A DNA stretch of 64,000 nt from an uncultured Flavonifractor sp. (GCA_944385575.1 CALWXT010000001.1:22484-86483); one strand, 5' to 3'; counted from the stretch's first letter, positions 52,681 to 61,440 are shown. Translations and numbers: made by a program. Notes: generated from the letters alone by a model not told the origin.

Positions 52681-53799
52681 ATGGTGCCTAATTATCGTGG
52701 AAGATCCTGGACGGAAATTTCACTAGAAACGATAAAAAACAATTACAAAATCTATAAGGAAAAATTGCCTGACAGCGTAGAGATTATGGCTGTTGTGAAA
52801 GCCGATGCCTATGGCCACGGAGATAAGGAAGTTGCAGCAGCTATACAGGAATTAGGTTGCAAACAGTTTGCTGTCTCTAATGTTCACGAAGCACTTAGGC
52901 TCCGTGAGGTCCATATCCAGGGTAAGATTTTGGTTTTGGGTTATACCCCACCCCATTATATGAATGCTGTATATGAGAATGATATTACGCAAGCAATCCC
53001 GTCAGAGGAATATGCGGAAGAGCTTGTAAAAAATGGGGTTCCTGTCCGTTGTCAGTTTGCCATTGACACAGGGATGAATCGAATCGGATTAAATGCCGAT
53101 AATCCGGAATGCTGTGAGCGCGCTATTAGAAAGTATGCGGGAAAGCTGAATGTGACCGGCATGTTTACTCATCTCTGTGTTGCTGATTCAGAAGCGGAGG
53201 ATAATGTCGCGTTTACCAGGAGGCAGATTGATAAATTCAGAGAAGTTGCAGACTCTGTGAAAGATTTGGGGCTGAAGGAAGTACACTGCCTGAATTCTGC
53301 CGGCGGATTATGGCACAAGCAGACGGGGAGCTTTGTAAGGCTCGGAATTATTTTATATGGTCTGAAGCCTGACTATCTGAATCAGCTCCCAGTTGGTATC
53401 CAACCTGCCTTGCAGTGGAAATCTGTAGTTGCTATGGTGAAGGATGTATTCCCCGGCGAAGATATTGGTTATGGACGAACATTCCATGTTGACCGCAAGA
53501 TGCAAATTGCTACGATTCCTACTGGATATGCCGATGGCTATAATCGTCTGATTTCCAACAGAGGATATGTTCTCATAAATGGGTGCAAAGCTCCGGTTGT
53601 TGGCCGTGTTTGCATGGATCAGTTTATGGCAGATGTAACTGGAATCCCTGGTGTAGCCATGGGTACAGAAGTTGTTCTCATCGGAAAAAGTGGAAATGAG
53701 GTGATAACGGCCGATGATATGGCCCAATGGGCGGGAACAATAGGTTATGAAATTGTGTGTAATATTTCTGGTCGAGTGGAAAGAACGTATATAGACTAA
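52681..53799 (+). CDS. Alanine racemase-family protein
   Basis: A 372-residue PLP racemase: the lysine motif is VVKADAYGHGDKEVAAA, QFAIDTGMNRIGL is the family's central motif and DIGYGRTFHVD carries the catalytic tyrosine. VCMDQFMADVTG is the dimer-interface active-site loop. It interconverts L- and D-alanine (or a similar amino acid such as serine). It lies 86 nt after the hydantoinase and could racemise the amino acid that pathway releases, or supply D-Ala to the Ddl-like ligase at 32037. The housekeeping alr of the organism is presumably elsewhere. No racemase of the membrane-fused VanT type is indicated, since no transmembrane part is present. Confidence 0.92.
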   Translation: MVPNYRGRSWTEISLETIKNNYKIYKEKLPDSVEIMAVVKADAYGHGDKEVAAAIQELGCKQFAVSNVHEALRLREVHIQGKILVLGYTPPHYMNAVYENDITQAIPSEEYAEELVKNGVPVRCQFAIDTGMNRIGLNADNPECCERAIRKYAGKLNVTGMFTHLCVADSEAEDNVAFTRRQIDKFREVADSVKDLGLKEVHCLNSAGGLWHKQTGSFVRLGIILYGLKPDYLNQLPVGIQPALQWKSVVAMVKDVFPGEDIGYGRTFHVDRKMQIATIPTGYADGYNRLISNRGYVLINGCKAPVVGRVCMDQFMADVTGIPGVAMGTEVVLIGKSGNEVITADDMAQWAGTIGYEIVCNISGRVERTYID

Positions 53800-54866
53800 A
53801 CTTTAACAAATATTGCGATACCGACTTGAGCCCTATATTTGGGAAGGATGGCGGTGTTTGGCGGTAATTGGATATGATGCCTGGATGAGTATAAAGATAC
53901 GGAACCCATTAGTATCAAACCAGCTGCATACATAAAGTCTCGTGTATTTGATAGGCCTATCTTTGCATATCAAACCTGTTCGCCCTGAATTTGTCTATCT
54001 GTAGGGGCGCTCATCCCTGGTGACCTAGTACACTGTTAGCGTTAGCCTTTGGAATAGCGCTATGATGCGAATAGACATCAGTTTGGCTCTTTGGGCATGC
54101 TTGAATTCTTTGAAAAGATGGTGTGGCACAAAAAGGGCCAGGAAAGCAGTGTGGGAGGGACCCTTATCAAGATAGATGTACCTGGCTGGATTATCCGTCA
54201 GGTGTGTGCAAAATATTGCGGAGGTCCTTTAGGGCAGAAAAATATTTTCCTCCACCATTCATTTATGCAAAGACCTGTAAATCAAAGTGGAAAATTCTTG
54301 CGACTACCATCCAAAATAAAAAAGGAGTGGCGCTGCTGACGCTGCGCCACTCCTTTTTTATCAAATACAGAGGCTTCTAATACTGTCCACATAATCTGAA
54401 ACAGTCATAGATCAGATACTGCTTTGTTCACCTTTTCGGATGTTTTGTTTCCAGTTCCTCCATCAGCAAGCAGTATTGCTGTGGGGCGTTAGGGGCTGCA
54501 TTTCTTCCGTACTTCGCAGCCATTGAGAACTACCTATCTCCAGATCCTAATACAGCAATAGAAGGCCGTACTTTGCTGAATAGAGGAGTGCCTGGATCCG
54601 TGTACTGTTACTACAGACTCGGAGGGCTGGGATAGTTCCATGACTGGCGCGTCTGTACAGGTTACCTGTTGGACTTCTTTTAAGGTCTAAAGTACCTTCA
54701 TAATACCTGCATCCCACTACTTCGGAGTTTTGGACACGCTCCGGCACTACATTCTACTAGCATGTCTTTTCTTAAAACTCTTTTATAGTTCGGCAGATAC
54801 TTGTTTTACTGGAAGGCTACCGACTGATTTTGCTGCCATGGCCCACTTTTACTGGACCTATTTATT
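53800..54866. other. Non-coding stretch of about 1.07 kb with one terminator
   Basis: No gene is supported on either strand; open frames here are under 90 codons, lack RBS and show no family signature. It contains the hairpin at 54318-54359. The sequence looks like degenerate DNA between the catabolic operon and the convergent dehydratase gene. I could not recognise a transposase or other remnant. Confidence 0.5.
54318..54359. terminator. Intrinsic terminator between alr-like and convergent dehydratase genes
   Basis: AAAAAAGGAGTGGCG (54318-54332) pairs with CGCCACTCCTTTTTT (54345-54359), with A-run and T-run on either side so that it can act on both strands. Confidence 0.92.
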
Positions 54867-56831
54867 TTACATGGCTACTGCGTTTTTACATTCGGTTTCA
54901 TCCTTTTCTTGCTTTGCAGCAAATTCAGCAACTTGGTTCACGTCTTCTGGCCTTCTAAAAGTCGGCACAACTTTTCTTAAGACCTCTCGTGCATGTGACT
55001 CGTCTCCTGTTTCACATGCTTCTCTAAGCATATCCAGCCGGGTGTTAATTTCTTCTGAACTCAAGGCTAAATCTCGTTCAATAAAAATCATGCTGTTGCT
55101 TGTTTTATCCAGTTCCTCTGTCTTAACAAGCAATTCTTCATATAACTTTTCTCCTGGCCTTAATCCGGTTTCAACAATTTTTATTCCCTGAACGCCGGAC
55201 AAGCGAATCATATTTTCTGCCAAGTCCATAATTTTTATGGGCTGCCCCATGTCCAATACGAACAGTTCTCCGTTCTTTGCCATAGCTCCGCTCTGGAGAA
55301 CAAGCTGCGATGCCTCAGGAATCGTCATAAAGTAACGAATAATTCTCTTATCCGTAACCGTAACCGGTCCGCCGTTCGCAATCTGACGTTTAAACAATGG
55401 AATCACTGACCCAGCGCTGCCCAATACATTGCCAAAACGTGTCGCACTGTATTTCACTTTTCCGTGTGTGCTTGCGCTCTGCACAATCATCTCGCACATT
55501 CTTTTGGTAGCGCCCATAACGTTGGTAGGATTGACGGCTTTGTCTGTTGATACCATCATAAAACGTTCTACCTTATATTTTTCACAAAGCTCTACCAAAT
55601 TCTGTGTGCCAAATATGTTGTTATAGATTGCTTCGATACAATTGTGCTCCATCAACGGCACATGCTTATGTGCTGCAGCATTGATGACAATCTGCGGATG
55701 GTACTTAAAAAATACACGTTCAAGCGCTTTCACGTGCGTAATGGAACAGATTTCAATCTGAAGATTTAGTGTATTTCCATATGCAATTTTTAATTCCTGC
55801 TGAATATCGTATGCGCCGTTTTCGTAAATATCCAGAATCACGATTTGCTTTGGCTGCATCTTTGCCAACTGGCGGCACAGCTCAGACCCAATGGAACCAC
55901 CGCCGCCAGTGATCAAAATGACCTTATCTTTGTAATATTCATTTGTGTGCTCATCAGATATCACCAATGGCTTTCTGAACAGCAATTCCTCAACATCGAA
56001 TTCTCTTAAATGCCTCTTTCCGCCTGCTACATAAACGGTCGGATAATCGTAAACTTTTAACTTATATCCAGCGTTTTTATAGTGCTCATATAGTGATTTT
56101 TTCTTTTCCGTATCCATTGACGGAATCGCAAATACGATTTCCTGTACTTCGTATTCATCCAATTTTCTGAAAGTTGCCTCATCTTCTGACCATACAGGCA
56201 AGCCCTGAATCTCGCGTCCTATTTTATCTTCGCTAATATCAATAAAGCCTCTCGGAATATATGCGCTTTCATCACTGCTCAGAAGATCTTCCGCAAAACT
56301 CACGCCTACACGTCCTGCCCCGATGATAGCGATTTTAATTTTCTGAACTTCTTTGTCGTTTCCTTTCCTCATTCTGCCGAAGATGTACAACAAGGAAGCC
56401 AAAAACCTTCCGCGTTTCGTTTCCAGGTTACTGCATTTATAAGCATATCTGTACATCATTCTCATTGCCAATGCGCCCAAAAGGTTTATGCTGCTCAAAC
56501 TCAGCATTCTGGCAAATGTAATCTTTTCAACCGGAAGAAGCAATTCCAGAACAAAGTAAACAATAAATGCAATGGCGTCTGCGTACAGCAGTCGAATATA
56601 GCACTGGATTCCGCCATATCTCCAAATCTGCTTATATATATTCCGAATCAATCTGATTGGAAATATGCAAACCAGTGCAAGTGCTGTTTGCTGCAGAATT
56701 CCATAAATAGAAAGCCTATCGTTCCCACCATAAATTCCCAAAAGCAATGTTGCTGACAATCCATAGACGACCAGATCGTATAGGACCAGCGTCCATCGAT
56801 TATTATGTAACTTGTATCTCTTATCTTTCAT
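54867..56831 (-). CDS. Membrane-bound nucleotide-sugar 4,6-dehydratase (FlaA1/CapD/PglF type)
   Basis: A 654-residue protein with four N-terminal transmembrane helices, a Rossmann domain (IAIIGAGRVGVSFAEDLL) and a C-terminal extended short-chain dehydrogenase domain. The NAD-binding loop is ITGGGGSIGSELCRQ, followed by NAAAHKHVPLMEHN. The catalytic segment is STDKAVNPTNVMGATKR, with Met in place of the usual active-site Tyr, normal for PglF-type enzymes. Known members convert UDP-GlcNAc to a UDP-4-keto-6-deoxysugar, the substrate of DegT aminotransferases such as the one at 26316. ATG 56831 is preceded by GGATGGAGAAG; the longer TTG-initiated frame from 56888 lacks an RBS. Confidence 0.92.
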   Translation of the reverse strand: MKDKRYKLHNNRWTLVLYDLVVYGLSATLLLGIYGGNDRLSIYGILQQTALALVCIFPIRLIRNIYKQIWRYGGIQCYIRLLYADAIAFIVYFVLELLLPVEKITFARMLSLSSINLLGALAMRMMYRYAYKCSNLETKRGRFLASLLYIFGRMRKGNDKEVQKIKIAIIGAGRVGVSFAEDLLSSDESAYIPRGFIDISEDKIGREIQGLPVWSEDEATFRKLDEYEVQEIVFAIPSMDTEKKKSLYEHYKNAGYKLKVYDYPTVYVAGGKRHLREFDVEELLFRKPLVISDEHTNEYYKDKVILITGGGGSIGSELCRQLAKMQPKQIVILDIYENGAYDIQQELKIAYGNTLNLQIEICSITHVKALERVFFKYHPQIVINAAAHKHVPLMEHNCIEAIYNNIFGTQNLVELCEKYKVERFMMVSTDKAVNPTNVMGATKRMCEMIVQSASTHGKVKYSATRFGNVLGSAGSVIPLFKRQIANGGPVTVTDKRIIRYFMTIPEASQLVLQSGAMAKNGELFVLDMGQPIKIMDLAENMIRLSGVQGIKIVETGLRPGEKLYEELLVKTEELDKTSNSMIFIERDLALSSEEINTRLDMLREACETGDESHAREVLRKVVPTFRRPEDVNQVAEFAAKQEKDETECKNAVAM

Positions 56832-57033
56832 TCCAACTTCTCCATCCACAGATATCAGGTATCTTAATTTGTCTTTTATTTTGGTCAAAACATTAAATTA
56901 CGCTGAAAAATCGGTGGCCTTGGCAACAGCCGCTACTGCCGCGATGCCGTAGATGACAATGTCTATCACACACTTTGCAACATGATCTTGCCTGACGTTA
57001 ATATGCGCAAGAGTATCTTCTTTAAAAGGCTGC

Positions 57034-57055
57034 CTATGACATGTCTGATCCTCCT
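57034..57055 (-). other. Ribosome-binding site with two-codon open frame
   Basis: On the minus strand a perfect AGGAGG (57055-57050) stands 7 nt before ATG TCA TAG (57042-57034). It lies in the leader of the 4,6-dehydratase gene and is either a minimal leader ORF or the broken start of a lost small gene. Confidence 0.35.
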
Positions 57056-57124
57056 TGGCACAAAGGAGCGGTGCCGCACAGCGGACGCTTCCACCAAACT
57101 CTCCTCCATTAATCTGTGCCCTAT

Positions 57125-57133
57125 AGTATACCA
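57125..57133 (-). promoter_or_regulatory. Extended -10 promoter for the 4,6-dehydratase gene
   Basis: Minus-strand TGG-TATACT at 57133-57125; no good -35 box at 17 nt. It would give a leader of about 290 nt. Confidence 0.45.
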
Positions 57134-57494
57134 TGTCAAACAAAAAAAGAAAATGAGATTTTTACTCAAAATTATCCATATATGGCAAAAGAAATGGGCA
57201 GAACTGGATATAGGAACGGAAATATAAAAAGTTTTCCTATGCTGGCAGCATCAGGTTTCATGAAAAAAGAACGGGAGTCCTTGGTAACCGGCGACAGAAG
57301 CTAAGGCGTTTTTTCTGTGGAGAGAGGCGACTGGAAACGGCCGTAGTGGAAAGAATATAGCAGAGATACAAAAAATAGCTGATACGCAGGGCTTGCGTAT
57401 TGGACATTTTGCGTATAAACTGGTGGAAATGAAAGGAAATAAGCGGCAGTATTCTAACAAATAAGACAATATTTTGGCAAAACAATGTAAGACC

Positions 57495-57523
57495 TTGTCT
57501 GAAAGTAAAAGTGAGTATATAAT
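57495..57523 (+). promoter_or_regulatory. Sigma-A-type promoter of the wecB-wzz-cpsD-cpsB operon
   Basis: TTGTCT (57495-57500), 17-nt spacer, consensus TATAAT (57518-57523), about 240 nt before wecB. Confidence 0.75.
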
Positions 57524-57612
57524 AATAGTGTTTGGCGTCTTGCTTTATGCTTTGCCGGAACTTGGCCTGGATGCAAATTAGACATGAGGCCGCAGTTATA
57601 GCCAGCCTCTAA

Positions 57613-57765
57613 AGTAAAGACAATGGCGTGGTGGACCTGCTGGTCATCATGGCCAAACACAATGAGATCAAGGCGCAGATGGACAAGCTGGCTGGAAAAG
57701 CCGGACTGCAATATCTGCCCTTCTGTCCGGCGAGTACCATTTGTGAGAGAGAGGCATCTTTATGA
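57613..57765 (+). pseudogene. 3' remnant of an unidentified gene coupled to wecB
   Basis: A 50-codon open frame (including VVDLLVIMAKHNEIKAQM and GKAGLQYLPFCPASTICE) ends in a TGA that overlaps the wecB ATG as ATGA, the usual sign of translational coupling. Upstream the frame closes at 57610 and no RBS-start pair is seen, so it looks like the tail of a lost gene. Family not recognised. Confidence 0.35.
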
Positions 57766-58853
57766 AAAAAGTGATGCTGGTGTTCGGCACCCGGCCGGAG
57801 GCCATCAAAATGTGCCCACTGGTCAACGAACTCAAGACCCGCCCCCGGCTTAAGACAGTGGTCTGCGTCACCGGTCAGCATCGCCAGATGCTGGACCAGG
57901 TGCTGGAGGCATTCCATGTGATCCCCGACTACGACTTGTCTATCATGAAGGAGCGTCAGACTCTGTTTGATGTGACTACCAATATTCTCAATTCCATCAA
58001 GGATGTACTGGAGCAGGAAAAGCCTGATGTGGTCCTGGTCCATGGGGACACATCCACTACCTTTGTGACCGCTTTGGCTTGCTTCTACCTCCAGATTCCC
58101 GTAGGTCATGTGGAGGCCGGCCTGCGTACCTACGACATTTACTCGCCCTATCCTGAGGAGTTCAACCGTCAGGCAGTGGGCATCATCGCCAAGTACAACT
58201 TTGCCCCCACCCAAATGTCCCGGGACAATTTGCTGCGGGAGGGAAAGAACGCAGAATCCATCTATGTCACTGGCAACACCGCGATCGATGCTCTTAAGAC
58301 CACCGTGCGAGAGAGTTACACCCACCCAGAGCTGGAATGGGCCTCCGACAGTCGCCTTATTATGCTCACTGCTCACCGGCGGGAAAACCTGGGCCAGCCC
58401 ATGCACAACATGTTCCGTGCTATCCGCCGAGTTATGGAGGAGCACCCCGACGTCAAGGCCATCTACCCCATCCATATGAACCCTGTGGTCCGAAAGGCTG
58501 CTGAGGAAGAATTGGGCGGCCTGGATCGGCTACATATCATCGAGCCGCTGGATGTATTGGACTTCCACAATTTCCTTGCCAGAAGCTACCTCATCCTTAC
58601 TGATAGCGGCGGCATCCAGGAGGAGGCGCCTTCCCTGGGCAAGCCGGTGCTGGTCATGCGGGACACCACCGAGCGCCCTGAGGGCATCGCCGCCGGCACC
58701 CTCAAGCTGGTGGGCACCGAAGAGGAGACCATCTACACCCAGTTCAAGCTGCTGTTGGAAGACAAGACCGCCTATAACGCCATGGCTCACGCCTCCAATC
58801 CGTACGGTGACGGCTTTGCCTGCCGCCGGATCGCGGATATCTTGTGCCAATAA
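57762..58853 (+). CDS. wecB: UDP-N-acetylglucosamine 2-epimerase
   Basis: A 363-residue non-hydrolysing epimerase that converts UDP-GlcNAc to UDP-ManNAc. Motifs are VFGTRPEAIKMCPLV, VCVTGQHRQMLDQVL, VHGDTSTTFVTALA, GHVEAGLRTYDIYSPYPEE and the C-terminal TDSGGIQEEAPSLGKPVLVMR with the UDP-binding TERPEG. Length is standard. GAGAGAGAGG lies before the ATG. A ManNAc residue in the surface polymer is implied, or the enzyme supplies wall teichoic acid linkage sugar. Confidence 0.96.
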   Translation: MKKVMLVFGTRPEAIKMCPLVNELKTRPRLKTVVCVTGQHRQMLDQVLEAFHVIPDYDLSIMKERQTLFDVTTNILNSIKDVLEQEKPDVVLVHGDTSTTFVTALACFYLQIPVGHVEAGLRTYDIYSPYPEEFNRQAVGIIAKYNFAPTQMSRDNLLREGKNAESIYVTGNTAIDALKTTVRESYTHPELEWASDSRLIMLTAHRRENLGQPMHNMFRAIRRVMEEHPDVKAIYPIHMNPVVRKAAEEELGGLDRLHIIEPLDVLDFHNFLARSYLILTDSGGIQEEAPSLGKPVLVMRDTTERPEGIAAGTLKLVGTEEETIYTQFKLLLEDKTAYNAMAHASNPYGDGFACRRIADILCQ

Positions 58854-58884
58854 TGGGAGTGCAATGCTGATATCTAAAAATACC

Positions 58885-58953
58885 CTGAGGAACAGCCTGT
58901 GAACGAAAGCTGTTCGGGTAAGGCCGCAAGTGGCTTAGACGCTGTTTTTTCAG
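58885..58953 (+). ncRNA. Candidate structured leader RNA between wecB and wzz
   Basis: CTGAGGAACAGC (58885-58896) can close a stem with GCTGTTTTTTCAG (58941-58953). Inside it lies a hairpin CC-GCAAGT-GG (58924-58933, with flanking pairs). GAACAGC (58890-58896) can alternatively pair with GCTGTTC (58909-58915). The two mutually exclusive pairings, with T6 at 58945-58950, resemble an attenuator or a riboswitch-like element. No known riboswitch class is recognised. The remaining 260-bp gap has no gene. Confidence 0.35.
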
Positions 58954-59117
58954 GCCCCTGTGTCGGCCGAGGGAGAAAGGAAGGAACAGAGGTAAATTTG
59001 GGTTTGACAGAGGATACCGTGTCAGAAAACAAGTAAAAGCGAGTGCTATACAAAAGAATAGAGAAAAGCTGTTTTTATATGGAAATCCAATCACCAGTAT
59101 TTTACGGAGGAGTTTAA

Positions 59118-59834
59118 ATGCACGAAAATGAAACTGTGACAATCGATTTGAGAGACATCTTTCTACTGTTCAAAAAGAACCTGCTGGCCATGATTGCCGC
59201 TGCCGTGGTTTTTGCCGCCATCGGCGGACTGTACACTCAATTTCTCATCACACCCCAGTATGAAGCAGATGCCACTCTCATTGTTAATTCTAGGGAAGAT
59301 CAGAGTGGACAGGCATCTATTACGAACGACCAGATCACCTCTGCCACCAAGCTGGTCAACACCTATTCGGTCATCCTCACCAGCGACACCGTCCTGAACA
59401 AGACCATTGCTGATCTGGGCCTGGACATGACTTATCAAGAGCTAGTGAAGAAGGTCTCTATCACCTCCGTCAATGACACCCAGGTGATGAAGATTACCGT
59501 GCGGGACGCCGATCCCGAGTTGGCCCAGCAGGTTGCCGCCAGCATTGTAGAGCAGGCCCCCGACATGATCATCCAGACTGTCAAGGCCGGCAGCGTGGAA
59601 GTCATATCCCAGGCCAAGGTCGGGCAGGAGCCCGTTTCCCCCAGCCTGAAGAAAAACGTGGCCATTGCCGGCATCATTGGCTTTCTGCTGTGCTTTGCAG
59701 TTTTCTTCATCCGCCACATGCTCAACAACAGGTTTATGACCGAAAGCGATATTACGAACAAACTGGGACTGACGGTTCTGGGTGTGATCCCAAGCGTCGA
59801 AATCCCCGAGCGAAAGGGTGAGAAGCATGGTTAA
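59118..59834 (+). CDS. Chain-length determinant / CpsC-type polysaccharide co-polymerase (Wzz)
   Basis: A 238-residue membrane protein with two transmembrane helices (about residues 20-40 LLAMIAAAVVFAAIGGLY and 178-197 VAIAGIIGFLLCFAVFF) bracketing an extracellular domain, YEADATLIVNSREDQSGQ onward. It ends with a short cytoplasmic tail. In Gram-positive systems this protein activates the separate tyrosine kinase encoded next. It overlaps that gene by 8 bp. RBS ACGGAGGAG precedes the ATG. Confidence 0.92.
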   Translation: MHENETVTIDLRDIFLLFKKNLLAMIAAAVVFAAIGGLYTQFLITPQYEADATLIVNSREDQSGQASITNDQITSATKLVNTYSVILTSDTVLNKTIADLGLDMTYQELVKKVSITSVNDTQVMKITVRDADPELAQQVAASIVEQAPDMIIQTVKAGSVEVISQAKVGQEPVSPSLKKNVAIAGIIGFLLCFAVFFIRHMLNNRFMTESDITNKLGLTVLGVIPSVEIPERKGEKHG

Positions 59835-60540
59835 GAAAAAAAGACGCACCGAACGAAACTTCCTTCTGGTGGGACGAGACACTCCGTTTTCTTATAATGA
59901 GGCATACAAAAGCCTTCGTACTAACCTGAAATTCCTGGCCATGGGTAAGAGCTGCAAGAAAATCATTCTCACCAGTGCCATCCCTGCCGAGGGAAAGAGC
60001 AGCGTTTGCATCAATCTGGCCACCTCCCTGGTGGAGGGCGGCAGCCGGGTCCTCCTGGTGGATGCCGACCTGCGTAAACCTGTCCTCCACCGCTATCTTA
60101 AGCTCCATCGTGCGCAGAAGGGGTTAACCTCTCTCCTCTCTGATGGAAACATGGAGGAGACCATCTTGAAAATGGACTCCGGCCTGCATGTGCTTCTTTC
60201 TGATGCTATCCCCCCGAACCCTGCTGAGCTGTTGGGGTCTGAGCAGATGAAAAAGCTCATTGACGCCCTGACTCAGTCCTATGACTATATTATCTTCGAT
60301 ACGCCTCCCGTCTCTGTTGTCACCGATGCCGCCGTCCTCAGCCAGTACGCCGACGGCGTCATCCTGGTCATTCGACAGAATCACGCCACGTTTGAGGAGG
60401 TCGAACTGGCCAAGAAAAACCTGGATACCGTTCACGCCCGGATTCTGGGCGCTGTGCTCAATGATTTTGATACGAAATCGGCCGACCGGGAGAGCGGCTA
60501 TTATTACAGCTATAACTACGATTATAGCAACGAATCATGA
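59827..60540 (+). CDS. cpsD: CpsD/CapB-type tyrosine kinase
   Basis: A 237-residue BY-kinase. It shows NEAYKSLRTNLKFLA, Walker A SAIPAEGKSSVCINLATSL, Walker A' LLVDADLRKPVLHRYLK and Walker B YDYIIFDTPPVSVVTDA. The C-terminus carries a tyrosine cluster (YYYSYNYDYSN) that is autophosphorylated. With Wzz it regulates export and chain length of the surface polymer; the cognate phosphatase is the next gene. ATG 59827 is chosen over an upstream in-frame codon. Confidence 0.95.
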   Translation: MVKKKRRTERNFLLVGRDTPFSYNEAYKSLRTNLKFLAMGKSCKKIILTSAIPAEGKSSVCINLATSLVEGGSRVLLVDADLRKPVLHRYLKLHRAQKGLTSLLSDGNMEETILKMDSGLHVLLSDAIPPNPAELLGSEQMKKLIDALTQSYDYIIFDTPPVSVVTDAAVLSQYADGVILVIRQNHATFEEVELAKKNLDTVHARILGAVLNDFDTKSADRESGYYYSYNYDYSNES

Positions 60541-61295
60541 CGGACCTTCACACTCACATCCTTCCCGGCATGGATGACGGAGCTCAGTCCCCGGAGGACT
60601 CGCTCTCCCTTCTCCGGATGGAATGCCTCCAGGGCGTCTCTCAGGTTGCGCTGACGCCCCATTTCCGGGTGGACAAGGAATCTGTTCAGGAATTCCTGAA
60701 ACGTCGCCAGAATGCCGCTGAGCGCCTGAGAGAGGCTTTGGACGGGCAGGAACTGCCTGTCACCCTCAAGCTGGGCGCAGAAGTCTTCTACTCCACCTCC
60801 CTGGCACAGATGGACGATGTGGACACCCTGTGTCTGGAAGGCACCAATGTGCTGCTGGTAGAGTTTTCCCCTGGCCTCTATCCGAGAGATGCCGCCGATA
60901 CCCTTTATCAACTTACCCGCCAGGGAATCCTGCCCCTCATTGCCCATGTAGAGCGATACGCCTTTGTGCGTAATGACCCGAACCTGCTTTCTGAGTGGAT
61001 AGAGGCCGGCGCATGCACGCAGATGAACGCTACCAGCCTGGTGATGCATGCTAAGCAGCGTAAGCTTCTCTTTTCCATGCTCCGCCACAACCTGATCCAT
61101 GTGCTGTCCACGGATACCCATTCCATGGCCAAACGCCCACCTATGCTGGACAAGGCCATGGAACTGGTGAACCAGCACTGCGGGCAGAATATTGCACAGA
61201 CCCTTCAGCACCAGGCTGATACTCTGTTTCAGGGTGAGATGCCCCGGTTACCTGATCCTGTGCCCATGAAGAAACTTCTGGGCCGGTGGTGGTAA
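60537..61295 (+). CDS. cpsB: CpsB/CapC-type PHP-domain tyrosine phosphatase
   Basis: A 252-residue manganese-dependent protein-tyrosine phosphatase. Metal-binding motifs are DLHTHILPGMDDGAQSPEDS, TPHFRVDKESVQEF, VEFSPGLYPRDAAD, LIAHVERY and STDTHSMAKRPP. It dephosphorylates CpsD. It overlaps cpsD by 4 bp (ATGA) and closes the operon, followed by a terminator. Confidence 0.95.
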   Translation: MTDLHTHILPGMDDGAQSPEDSLSLLRMECLQGVSQVALTPHFRVDKESVQEFLKRRQNAAERLREALDGQELPVTLKLGAEVFYSTSLAQMDDVDTLCLEGTNVLLVEFSPGLYPRDAADTLYQLTRQGILPLIAHVERYAFVRNDPNLLSEWIEAGACTQMNATSLVMHAKQRKLLFSMLRHNLIHVLSTDTHSMAKRPPMLDKAMELVNQHCGQNIAQTLQHQADTLFQGEMPRLPDPVPMKKLLGRWW

Positions 61296-61401
61296 GTAGT
61301 AACGGCCACAAAGGATATTGAGGTGTGGTATAATCTTGGAGCTGGACGATTCACCGGCTCTGACAGCGGCCATCATTGGCTGCCTGAACCCAGAGAAAAA
61401 G

Positions 61402-61440
61402 GCCCCGTACATTTCCAGTGTGGAGTGTACGGGGCTTATT
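61402..61440 (+). terminator. Terminator of the wecB-cpsB operon
   Basis: GCCCCGTACA (61402-61411) pairs with TGTACGGGGC (61426-61435), followed by TTATTTTTA. The 190-bp gap between cpsB and the convergent recombinase holds no gene. Confidence 0.8.

Larger units (their letters stand above)
56832..57761. other. 930-bp intergenic region between divergent polymer genes
   Basis: It contains a minus-strand extended -10 promoter (57125-57133), a strong minus-strand RBS followed by a two-codon frame (57034-57055), a plus-strand promoter (57495-57523) and a short gene remnant joined to wecB (57613-57765). An 81-codon frame on the minus strand at 56898-57143 lacks an RBS-start pair and is not called. 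The rest shows no gene. Confidence 0.6.

Noticed and set aside
54091-54380. Overlapping 82- and 85-codon frames upstream of the terminator at 54318
   Set aside because: They run into the terminator hairpin, lack RBS and show no conserved motif.
56898-57143. 81-codon minus-strand open frame upstream of the 4,6-dehydratase
   Set aside because: The only good RBS in it (57050-57055) points to an ATG in another frame that stops after two codons; no family match, so not called as a gene.
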